From a virus: 35,381 nucleotides of DNA. The DNA lies in IMG/VR virus record IMGVR_UViG_3300037963_001991, positions 1 to 35,381 of that record. One strand, 5' to 3'. Position numbers and translations under genes: made by a program. This document shows positions 7,289-12,152 of this stretch, piece by piece. Every line of letters starts with the position of its first letter. The first letter of the stretch is position 1. The notes beneath the pieces were generated by a model. The model worked only from the letters and a program-made list of their open reading frames with translations. It was not told where the DNA came from and did not search any database.

Positions 7289-7452
7289 GTCCAATTTGCT
7301 TCGGCTTATCCTGTTAGTAGGTCGTGGTCGGATAGCAGTTTGCCGTCGGTATACTTGCTTATCAAGACATTGGCAAAATGAATCAAAAAATACTGATAAT
7401 TCGAGTAAATTGGTAGAGTGAAAATCCATTGGACATTTGCGACATTGAAAAT

Positions 7453-7510
7453 TTCTCTCTCTCTCCCAAAAAAAAAGTTTGGGAGTCCTCCTAAGACTGT
7501 AATTATAGCC
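7453..7510 (+). repeat. Degenerate copy of the cassette intergenic element
   Basis: A CT tract (7453-7467) is followed by A-rich sequence, then AGTCCTcctAAGACTGTAAT at 7484-7503. It resembles the composite element of the cassette array but lacks the ACTTAATAC box. CTCCCAAA and TTTGGGAG in between can pair as a hairpin. Confidence 0.4.
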
Positions 7511-7600
7511 TCGTAAAATTTCTCTCTCCCGAACACTCTCTCCCATACACGGATGCGGAAACTTGCCGGTGGAAAAAGCAAACTGAGAGCCTATCGGCAC

Positions 7601-7608
7601 TATTATAA
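7601..7608 (+). promoter_or_regulatory. TATA box for the gene starting at 7632
   Basis: TATTATAA is centred about 27 bases before the ATG at 7632, the spacing of a leaderless archaeal transcript. There is no convincing ribosome-binding site for that ATG. Confidence 0.55.
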
Positions 7609-7631
7609 GGTGTCACCACTTGGCTCGTATC

Positions 7632-7964
7632 ATGGAACAAAAAACGCCCGACGGCACTTATACCATAAAAGCGAATACATTGAAGCCACTTGAATATAAG
7701 ACTGGCTACTATGTAGGATTATATGAAGGGACTTATCTTAAGTTGTCAAGACAACCGCACCCCGAAACCGTGAAAACATATGGCCGACTATTCAATAAAT
7801 ATATGTCGGCTTATGTTGGCCTATGGACAGATGAAGACGGCATAACACACCTTGACCCGTCTGTATGGGTTCGACACTTAGATGATGCCCTATTAATAGC
7901 AAAGAAAAATAACCAATTATCAATTTGGGATATTGAAAACATGAAAGCAATTTATCTTGAGTAA
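7632..7964 (+). CDS. 110-aa hypothetical viral protein, first cassette gene
   Basis: The first rightward gene. The C-terminal half contains VGLWTDEDGITHLDPSVWV, then a helix and NQLSIWDIE. I have the impression that this pattern (a WTD turn, a DPS segment and a terminal SIWD strand) recurs in marine phage proteins of unknown role. No catalytic residues stand out. The ATG at 7632 is chosen because a TATA box is centred 27 bases upstream. A TTG at 7620 would lie before the predicted transcript start. A TATA promoter on one side and a hairpin terminator (7997-8034) on the other make it a stand-alone unit. Confidence 0.72.
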   Translation: MEQKTPDGTYTIKANTLKPLEYKTGYYVGLYEGTYLKLSRQPHPETVKTYGRLFNKYMSAYVGLWTDEDGITHLDPSVWVRHLDDALLIAKKNNQLSIWDIENMKAIYLE

Positions 7965-7996
7965 ATCGTAAATTCATAACCTCCGAAAAACTGAGG

Positions 7997-8034
7997 GAGT
8001 CGGCTCGTTTATGAGTCGGCTCTCTCTTTTTTTT
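7997..8034 (+). terminator. Terminator of the first cassette gene
   Basis: Two copies of GAGTCGGCTC (7997-8006 and 8013-8022) are direct repeats in DNA, yet in RNA they pair over all ten positions, with two G-U pairs, around a six-base loop. A run of eight T follows (8027-8034). Confidence 0.8.
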
Positions 8035-8037
8035 ATT

Positions 8038-8085
8038 TCTCTCTCTCTCTCAGTCGTAGAAGACTATAACTTACTTAATACATTA
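8038..8085 (+). repeat. Composite intergenic element, copy 1
   Basis: A CT tract (8038-8051), AAGACTATAAC (8060-8070) and ACTTAATACATTA (8073-8085), 48 bp in total. The same parts with nearly the same spacing occur at 8811, 9290, 9792 and 10723. A second CT tract follows here at 8091-8106. Confidence 0.8.
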
Positions 8086-8167
8086 TACTACTCTCTCTCT
8101 CTCTCCATGCGTTGCATACAGACAAGTTTGCCGGAAACTGGCTGATATATTTGTGGTAAACGGTGGG

Positions 8168-8175
8168 TTTATATC
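8168..8175 (+). promoter_or_regulatory. TATA box for the gene at 8211
   Basis: TTTATATC places the predicted transcript start near 8198, right at the GGAGG ribosome-binding site (8198-8202), so the leader would be very short. The block TGGCTTGTATTGGAGG after it is repeated before the gene at 8932. Confidence 0.55.
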
Positions 8176-8210
8176 CTATGACTAACTGGCTTGTATTGGA
8201 GGCAAACAAA

Positions 8211-8663
8211 ATGAGCAATAAGACCCCAAGAAAAAGCAACTATACCAAGAGTACAGGTATACCAATGATGGTGACATTTTTGGCAACCTTGACCTCAATG
8301 GCGAAAGTAGAAGACAAAGTATGGATGAAGTTGGCTAACTTGATAAACCACAAATCAGTAGTTTATCCAGTCAAGCAACAATTCAAGTCCTTAGAAAAAC
8401 TAAGCAACTTGAAGTCCAAACTTCAGAAGATGGCAAATGGTGAACATGACCTTAACTGGATGTTAAGTAATTCGACACTTGCTAATCTATTGATGGCTTT
8501 GTACAAAGAACAAGTAGAAAACAAAGGTTACTGGAGTGAAAAACTGGTTATTTATGATAACTGGAATGACAATTCAGCGTTCCGATACATTGACGACGAC
8601 CACCCACTAAACCACATCGTAGAAGAACCGGAAATTGACAGAAGCAATTGTGAATTTTACTGA
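8211..8663 (+). CDS. 150-aa hypothetical helical protein, cassette gene
   Basis: A Lys/Asn-rich, mostly helical protein with a basic N-terminus (MSNKTPRKSNYTKS) and an acidic C-terminus. Residues about 20-90 look like a helical bundle with heptad-like Leu/Lys patterns. No family or active site is recognised. The ATG at 8211 is eight bases after GGAGG (8198-8202). Upstream in-frame starts at 8163 and 8178 lie inside or just after the TATA box, before the predicted transcript start, and are rejected. It has its own TATA box and a strong terminator at 8743-8781, so it is probably transcribed alone. Confidence 0.72.
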   Translation: MSNKTPRKSNYTKSTGIPMMVTFLATLTSMAKVEDKVWMKLANLINHKSVVYPVKQQFKSLEKLSNLKSKLQKMANGEHDLNWMLSNSTLANLLMALYKEQVENKGYWSEKLVIYDNWNDNSAFRYIDDDHPLNHIVEEPEIDRSNCEFY

Positions 8664-8742
8664 TTCGATAACTACTTCAAAATTATGAATTAACTAATTT
8701 TGCGAAATTAGATACTACACACCGGACACAACATCGGTTACT

Positions 8743-8781
8743 GCCCTCATCAGTCCTTCGGGACTGGTGGGGGCTTTTTTT
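8743..8781 (+). terminator. TTCG-loop hairpin terminator after the gene at 8211
   Basis: GCCC...CAGTCC-ttcg-GGACTG...GGGGC, followed by an unbroken T-run from 8774. It looks like a bacterial-style intrinsic terminator although the promoters nearby look archaeal. Confidence 0.85.
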
Positions 8782-8810
8782 ATTTGCATTCGGCTCTCTA
8801 TTTTGGAAAT

Positions 8811-8856
8811 CTCTCTCTCTCTCCGTAGTACAAGACTATACCTACTTAATACAATA
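8811..8856 (+). repeat. Composite intergenic element, copy 2
   Basis: A CT tract (8811-8824), AAGACTATA (8832-8840) and ACTTAATACAATA (8844-8856). An AATATAATTT stretch follows downstream, as in copy 4. Confidence 0.82.
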
Positions 8857-8887
8857 GCGTACTAATATAATTTACAGATTGAATAAG

Positions 8888-8895
8888 TTTATATG
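8888..8895 (+). promoter_or_regulatory. TATA box for the gene at 8932
   Basis: TTTATATG puts the predicted transcript start near 8918, exactly at the GGAGGTGA ribosome-binding site (8918-8925). TGGCTTGTATTGGAGG just before it is shared with the promoter region at 8187-8202. Confidence 0.55.
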
Positions 8896-8931
8896 CTTTG
8901 GAGAGGTGGCTTGTATTGGAGGTGAGAAGAA

Positions 8932-9192
8932 GTGACAACCGATGATAAGTTGAGAATAAGGTTCGATAGAGACGGATTTATTCATCCCGACTATGTGACC
9001 TTGTATCAAAATGTATCAATGAATCAATGGGTAGAGGAATACACCCTTGATATATTGAAAGCGCATTGGATAGCAATTTTGTTCCCAAGCGTATGTTACA
9101 AGACCGTCATGGCTATTGTCAAGGGTACTAAGGTACTTGAGTCAGTAGACACAGACGAGTTTTACGGTGTAGTAATCAGCGATGCTGAATAA
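8932..9192 (+). CDS. 86-aa hypothetical protein, cassette gene
   Basis: An acidic 86-residue protein (MTTDDKLRIRFDRDGFIHPD at the N-terminus) with a hydrophobic helix around residues 46-63 and an acidic tail. It starts with GTG, six bases after a perfect GGAGGTGA ribosome-binding site. It has its own TATA box and a very strong terminator at 9246-9285. No motif recognised. Small acidic proteins in monocistronic viral cassettes are sometimes inhibitors of host systems, but nothing here shows that directly. Confidence 0.72.
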   Translation: MTTDDKLRIRFDRDGFIHPDYVTLYQNVSMNQWVEEYTLDILKAHWIAILFPSVCYKTVMAIVKGTKVLESVDTDEFYGVVISDAE

Positions 9193-9245
9193 TACTAAGT
9201 CGTCGTGACAAATTATGGACTGATATGTGGTGCGCTACATAACTG

Positions 9246-9285
9246 CCATCGGAGAGGTTTCGGCCTCTCCGGTGGCCTTTTTTTT
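9246..9285 (+). terminator. Terminator after the gene at 8932
   Basis: A twelve-pair stem, CCATCGGAGAGG with CCTCTCCGGTGG (one U-G pair), around a six-base loop, followed by a run of eight T. Confidence 0.85.
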
Positions 9286-9289
9286 CTTT

Positions 9290-9339
9290 CTCTCTCTCTC
9301 TCTCCCTGTCGTCGAAGACTACTCCTACTTAATACAATA
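9290..9339 (+). repeat. Composite intergenic element, copy 3
   Basis: A CT tract (9290-9306), GTCGTCGAAGACTACTC (AAGACT at 9315-9320) and ACTTAATACAATA (9327-9339). Confidence 0.82.
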
Positions 9340-9417
9340 TATCATTTATTCCGAAATTGTCCGGTTGTCGTCGGTTGATGCTCGGAGGGCAAAAATAAGG
9401 CGAAAATTCACAATGAG

Positions 9418-9437
9418 TATAAATAGGGGAAGCCCCT
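9418..9437 (+). promoter_or_regulatory. TATA box plus palindrome for the gene at 9448
   Basis: TATAAATA (9418-9425) is followed directly by GGGGAAGCCCC. The TATA centre lies 26-27 bases before the ATG at 9448, so the palindrome falls between box and transcript start. The arrangement matches the leftward site at 42-62. Confidence 0.6.
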
Positions 9438-9447
9438 ACGCTTGACC

Positions 9448-9702
9448 ATGTCGGAGACATACAAACTGGAAACGGAGGCGACCTTTGTTGAAGTATTCAA
9501 CAAAGCGACACTTGGTAACCACCAATTCGGAGGTTACCCAAACGAACAATACTACCTATTCATGAAATATGGTAGTGAATTTATGGCGAATAAGTGGAGT
9601 TGTGAAACACTACTTGACCATGACGGCAAATTAGGCAACGAGAGAGTGCTTAGAGGCGTTAATGTTTGGGCAAGGATGCTTAACATAGTAGCCCAAGATT
9701 AG
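9448..9702 (+). CDS. 84-aa hypothetical protein, cassette gene
   Basis: An 84-residue protein beginning MSETYKLETEATFVEVFNKA, with aromatic-rich middle segments (EQYYLFMKYGSEFMANKWS) and a basic C-terminal helix. Unknown family. The ATG at 9448 has no ribosome-binding site but lies 26-27 bases after a TATAAATA box, as expected for a leaderless transcript. A TTG six bases earlier would fall before the predicted start. The GGGGAAGCCCC palindrome in its promoter suggests repression. It ends at a GC-rich hairpin (9760-9777). Confidence 0.7.
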   Translation: MSETYKLETEATFVEVFNKATLGNHQFGGYPNEQYYLFMKYGSEFMANKWSCETLLDHDGKLGNERVLRGVNVWARMLNIVAQD

Positions 9703-9759
9703 AGGCTCATATAGGCCATATTATGAATTGATATAATCTGCGGATTATAACTGAACATT

Positions 9760-9794
9760 GAGGGGGTTCGCCCCCTCTTTGTTCCCCCCTTTCT
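9760..9794 (+). terminator. Terminator after the gene at 9448
   Basis: GAGGGGG-ttcg-CCCCCTC hairpin followed by TTTG and a C/T-rich stretch. The stem is very strong and the T-run short. Confidence 0.65.
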
Positions 9795-9839
9795 CTCTCT
9801 CTTACTGGCGGCGGCGGTTATAGTTTACTTAATACAATA
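9792..9839 (+). repeat. Composite intergenic element, copy 4 (variant)
   Basis: A CT tract (9792-9803), then GGTTATAG in place of the AAGACTATA box, then ACTTAATACAATA (9827-9839), total length unchanged. A second CT tract follows at 9850-9864, as after copy 1. Confidence 0.75.
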
Positions 9840-9917
9840 CAATATAATTTCTCTCTCTCTCCCCATGTAATATAGAAACAAGCGGCGGCGCAAACTGCCA
9901 CGCAGTACATCGAATCA

Positions 9918-9925
9918 TTTATATG
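9918..9925 (+). promoter_or_regulatory. TATA box for the gene at 9947
   Basis: TTTATATG is centred 25-26 bases before the ATG at 9947. This rules out the upstream in-frame ATG at 9923, which lies inside the box. Confidence 0.55.
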
Positions 9926-9946
9926 CTTTCGATGTGTGGGAGTATC

Positions 9947-10513
9947 ATGGCAAAAACCATAACGCAAGAATTGAGAGCATTATATCAACTATTGCACCAC
10001 ATGAAATTAATCATTTCATGGGTGTTGGTTGATGAAGACCCTACACCGTCGGGGTTCATGAACGACTATATCACCGGAAAACCTGCGAGGATATTCAAAG
10101 GACTAAGCGAGGGTTCAATATGGGGCGCAGTTGAAAATAACTGGACTTTTAGAATAATCCATGATTCATTTCATGCCCTGTATAACCTACCGTTTACCTT
10201 AGCAGGTGAAATAGAGGTAGCGAGTAAAATACTCAAGGTGTGCCTTGATAACGGCCTTGACCGTATCGGATGGGTTCAATACCTCGACACGGTATTACCT
10301 GCGATTTACTATGAGATTAATGGTCACTTTTCAAGTCAAGAATTAATCAAGGGTTACATTATCGAATATGGCGAGGCTATCGGCATCAATGAAGAATACT
10401 TACAAGACGAAAAACAAAAATCATATTGTTGTATTAGTCCAAAGTTTACTATGATGGGTTGCGGTAGTTGTGGACATCCATATTCAACAAAAATAAAAGG
10501 AGGTGAAAAATAA
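9947..10513 (+). CDS. 188-aa hypothetical protein with C-terminal Cys knuckle
   Basis: The largest cassette gene. The central part reads WTFRIIHDSFHALYNLPFTL followed by an acidic helix (AGEIEVASKIL). The HDxxHA core looks like a conserved, possibly metal-binding, motif but is not clearly an HD-phosphohydrolase. The C-terminus has YCCIS and MGCGSCGHPY, a possible zinc knuckle. The ATG at 9947 is used because of the TATA box 25-26 bases upstream. The next gene starts on the base after its stop, with a ribosome-binding site inside its last codons, so the two are co-transcribed and coupled. Function unknown. Confidence 0.75.
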   Translation: MAKTITQELRALYQLLHHMKLIISWVLVDEDPTPSGFMNDYITGKPARIFKGLSEGSIWGAVENNWTFRIIHDSFHALYNLPFTLAGEIEVASKILKVCLDNGLDRIGWVQYLDTVLPAIYYEINGHFSSQELIKGYIIEYGEAIGINEEYLQDEKQKSYCCISPKFTMMGCGSCGHPYSTKIKGGEK

Positions 10514-10630
10514 ATGGCTTGTAGAAAGTGCGGAAGTGAAGAATGCGAACCCTATACAGAAAGAGGGTTAAGCGGTATGACCTCGTGGTGGGTCTATCCC
10601 TGCGAATTACGCAACCGTGAAGAGGAATAA
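10514..10630 (+). CDS. 38-aa zinc-knuckle microprotein
   Basis: The protein starts MACRKCGSEECEPYTERG, with cysteines at 3, 6, 11 and 30 (C-x2-C, C, C), a plausible single zinc site. A perfect AAGGAGGTGA ribosome-binding site lies seven bases before the ATG, inside the end of the upstream gene. It starts on the base after that gene's stop. A TTCG-loop terminator follows about 50 bases after its stop. The strong initiation signal is the best evidence that so short a gene is real. Confidence 0.72.
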   Translation: MACRKCGSEECEPYTERGLSGMTSWWVYPCELRNREEE

Positions 10631-10682
10631 TCCTCATCATAAACCATCAATAGCACATTCAACTTGAGGGTTGAATATAATG

Positions 10683-10719
10683 GAGAGCCACTCCTTCGGG
10701 AGTGGTTCTCTCTTTTTTT
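10683..10719 (+). terminator. TTCG-loop terminator after the gene at 10514
   Basis: GAGAGCCACTCC-ttcg-GGAGTGGTTCTC followed by a run of seven T. Same design as the hairpins at 8743 and 9760. Confidence 0.85.
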
Positions 10720-10722
10720 CTT

Positions 10723-10770
10723 TCTCTCTCTCTCCCATTGTCGTCAAAGACTATAACTTACTTAATACGA
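10723..10770 (+). repeat. Composite intergenic element, copy 5
   Basis: A CT tract (10723-10736), AAGACTATAAC (10747-10757) and ACTTAATACGA (10760-10770). GAGATATAAAC follows and may be the TATA box of the small gene at 10784. Confidence 0.8.
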
Positions 10771-10783
10771 TGAGATATAAACT

Positions 10784-10900
10784 ATGATGCAAGCGATGAG
10801 CATTTTGGGGCTGATTTTGGGATTCTTTTATAAGCGCATAGAGGTTAGTAGGTACTACGGTGAGTCAATGGGACAAACTGGAACAAGAGGCGAACCGTAA
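10784..10900 (+). CDS. 38-aa putative small membrane protein
   Basis: A short frame beginning MMQAMSILGLILGFFYKRIE. Residues 3-16 form a short hydrophobic segment followed by positive charges, which would fit a membrane-anchored microprotein with a cytoplasmic tail. No ribosome-binding site is evident, and the nearest A/T-rich box (GATATAAAC) is too close for the usual spacing. It is followed 18 bases later by a gene with a good ribosome-binding site. Call made with caution: the coding evidence is the hydrophobic-then-basic pattern and its place directly after a composite element. Confidence 0.4.
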   Translation: MMQAMSILGLILGFFYKRIEVSRYYGESMGQTGTRGEP

Positions 10901-10918
10901 AAAAAAGGAGGTGAAAAA

Positions 10919-11113
10919 GTGAGATATGAAGCAAAATATTGTGAGCAAGTGCAAACAGATATTGAAGCATTGACTGAGCAAGTAAAATATCTAATGAGCG
11001 TTGTGGCGTTCTTAGAGGATGCTCGGATTTTGTTTATGCCGATGTATAAACAACCGGAATTGTTTGATGCAGTTAGGGCGATATATGAGCAACACATGAT
11101 AAACAAACAATGA
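10919..11113 (+). CDS. 64-aa hypothetical helical protein
   Basis: A helical protein with heptad-like spacing (QVQTDIEALTEQVKYLMSVV), probably a short coiled coil. It begins with GTG four bases after GGAGGTGA (10907-10914). A TTTTATAAG box at 10826-10834 could promote it with a leader of about 60 bases, passing through the small frame at 10784. No family recognised. Confidence 0.65.
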   Translation: MRYEAKYCEQVQTDIEALTEQVKYLMSVVAFLEDARILFMPMYKQPELFDAVRAIYEQHMINKQ

Positions 11114-11179
11114 GTTGATTATTGCATTCAAATGACGGTCAGCGTAAATGCTTACTCGATGAATGAAATAAGGGATTTG

Positions 11180-11188
11180 TTCATATAC
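11180..11188 (+). promoter_or_regulatory. TATA-like box for the gene at 11209
   Basis: TTCATATAC is centred about 25 bases before the ATG at 11209, which has no ribosome-binding site. It heads a run of three tightly packed genes. Confidence 0.45.
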
Positions 11189-11208
11189 TACATAGTAGTA
11201 GGGATGTC

Positions 11209-11478
11209 ATGGTGAGAGAAGAATTACACCGAGAAGGGCAAGCAATAGTAGACGAATTAAAAAAGCAAATGGGCGAATTAAAATCATTGATGAGAGAGAT
11301 GTTCCCATCATGTGAAATTCACAAGGTATCAAACCTAACTTGTGATGATACCAATGTTGAATCAATAACATTTGCGAAGACTGATGGAAGCGATAACAGT
11401 ACAACACTATACTTATGCAAATCATGTTTCCAACTTATCCTTAAGGTAGCCGAAGCAAAGAGAAGAGGTGAATTTTAA
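11209..11478 (+). CDS. 89-aa coiled-coil plus zinc-finger protein
   Basis: The first 30 residues form an amphipathic helix (EELHREGQAIVDELKKQMGE). The rest carries C35-x2-H38, C45 and C70-x2-C73, consistent with one zinc site. The ATG at 11209 fits the upstream TATA box at leaderless spacing; a GTG one codon later is possible. The next gene begins on the base after its stop, and its ribosome-binding site (GAGGTGA) lies in the last codons. Function unknown. A role as a small DNA- or protein-binding regulator is plausible. Confidence 0.68.
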   Translation: MVREELHREGQAIVDELKKQMGELKSLMREMFPSCEIHKVSNLTCDDTNVESITFAKTDGSDNSTTLYLCKSCFQLILKVAEAKRRGEF

Positions 11479-11709
11479 ATGAGTAATGAAGAGATAAAAT
11501 GCGATGACTGCGAGGAAATAATAGAAGAGGGCGACCAAATGTGGTGCGAGGGTTCGGCTCAAGATGGCCTTACCCTTTGTTCATGTTGTTGGTATGACTT
11601 CAAAGAGAACCGAGACGGAACAAGATGCACTTGTGAGGATTGTTACGAAAGCGCATATAGTAGTCACATTGATTGTAGAATTGACGATATGAGAATGGGT
11701 GATTACTGA
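11479..11709 (+). CDS. 76-aa Cys-rich double zinc-finger protein
   Basis: Ten cysteines in 76 residues, at 8, 11, 23, 34, 36, 37, 50, 52, 55 and 66. Spacing C-x2-C...C...C-x1-2-C then C-x-C-x2-C...C suggests two treble-clef or LIM-like zinc modules in a row. The rest is acidic. It begins on the base after the previous stop, with GAGGTGA eight bases upstream, and overlaps the next gene (TGATG), so it is the middle of a three-gene coupled unit. Such domains usually mediate protein-protein contacts. The partner is unknown. Confidence 0.72.
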   Translation: MSNEEIKCDDCEEIIEEGDQMWCEGSAQDGLTLCSCCWYDFKENRDGTRCTCEDCYESAYSSHIDCRIDDMRMGDY

Positions 11710-11882
11710 TGGCTAAGCGTGGTGGATTAGAACCGGAAGAGTTGATTATTGAATTAAGGGCGGAACATGAGAGCGACTCATGTGTGATATGTCAAGAGGC
11801 TGAGAAAAACCCACTTGTTAAGCCGTGTGGGGATTGTGGTTGGGTATTCCAACAATTCAAAGAAGCAGTACCAAAAAAGTAA
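11709..11882 (+). CDS. 57-aa zinc-ribbon protein
   Basis: A basic start (MAKRGG), a helix, then C25-x2-C28 and C40-x2-C43 in the classic zinc-ribbon spacing, ending in a Lys-rich tail. The ATG overlaps the upstream stop as TGATG, which makes coupled translation likely. It is the last gene before the late operon, and a hairpin with T-run follows at 11977-12013. Zinc ribbons of this size in archaeal viruses are often transcription regulators, but this one is not recognised specifically. Confidence 0.68.
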   Translation: MAKRGGLEPEELIIELRAEHESDSCVICQEAEKNPLVKPCGDCGWVFQQFKEAVPKK

Positions 11883-11976
11883 GGCCACACCCCATAGAAT
11901 CAGTCAAAAAACATCGTTTAAATGAGAAGGAGGGCTATGATTTAAGGTCAAGGTAGGTATGGTAATGATTGAGTCA

Positions 11977-12013
11977 TTCTCACGCTCTCAAGCGTGGGAG
12001 TGGCTCTCTTTTT
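11977..12013 (+). terminator. Terminator between accessory and late genes
   Basis: TTCTCACGCT-ctca-AGCGTGGGAG stem (two U-G pairs), followed after ten bases by a short T-run. It separates the three-gene zinc-finger unit from the late operon. Confidence 0.65.
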
Positions 12014-12024
12014 CTCTTAGTGTA

Positions 12025-12043
12025 AACCCTATTATGAAAGGGT
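12025..12043. promoter_or_regulatory. Palindromic operator-like site before the late operon
   Basis: AACCCTATTATGAAAGGGT has ACCCT/AGGGT arms and lies about 80 bases upstream of the late TATA box. It resembles the site at 6968-6987 and the palindrome at 3506-3519. A shared regulator, perhaps an early-to-late switch, is possible. Confidence 0.4.
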
Positions 12044-12121
12044 CGCCAAAAATTTAAGACCACACACATATAGCGTCAGCCAAGCACCGCACAAATTTTG
12101 AAAATTTTTTTTTGAAAAACA

Positions 12122-12129
12122 TTCATAAA
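12122..12129 (+). promoter_or_regulatory. TATA-like promoter of the late operon
   Basis: TTCATAAA is centred 27-28 bases before the ATG at 12153. An A/T-rich stretch (TTTTGAAAATTTTTTTTTGA) lies just upstream. From here almost all genes to the window end are closely spaced on one strand. Confidence 0.5.
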
Positions 12130-12152
12130 GTGGCGTGACTACCGTTAGTACA

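Larger units (their letters stand above)
6828..7631. other. 804-bp divergent non-coding region
   Basis: Separates the leftward from the rightward genes. No open frame here has a ribosome-binding site, promoter spacing and plausible composition together. It contains the palindrome at 6968-6987, a run of strong hairpins at 7097-7288 (separate entry), CT tracts at 7453-7467 and 7519-7544, a degenerate AAGACT box at 7493-7498, and the TATA box of the gene at 7632. It may hold the early control region, a structured RNA, a replication origin, or all three. Confidence 0.65.

Noticed and set aside
7178-7381. 67-aa plus-strand frame in the divergent region
   Set aside because: TTG start without a ribosome-binding site. 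It overlaps three of the four hairpins, and its composition does not resemble neighbouring genes.
7250-7600. Overlapping minus-strand open frames of 116 and 91 aa
   Set aside because: They cross CT tracts and the hairpin region, lack initiation signals, and have translations typical of non-coding sequence.
8163-8663. Longer start for the cassette gene at 8211
   Set aside because: The GTG at 8163 and ATG at 8178 lie inside or before the predicted transcript start. The ATG at 8211 has a GGAGG site.
9227-9445. 72-aa open frame on the plus strand
   Set aside because: It runs through a strong terminator, a CT tract and the composite element. It has no ribosome-binding site and a low-complexity translation.
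10760-10784. Resemblance of CTTAATACGATGAGATATA to a T7-type promoter
   Set aside because: The match is limited to TAATACGA and A/T-rich positions. The other copies have ACAATA instead, and no phage-type RNA polymerase is seen.
11132-11215. 27-aa frame between the genes at 10919 and 11209
   Set aside because: No ribosome-binding site, and it contains the TATA box of the next gene. Too short to support.
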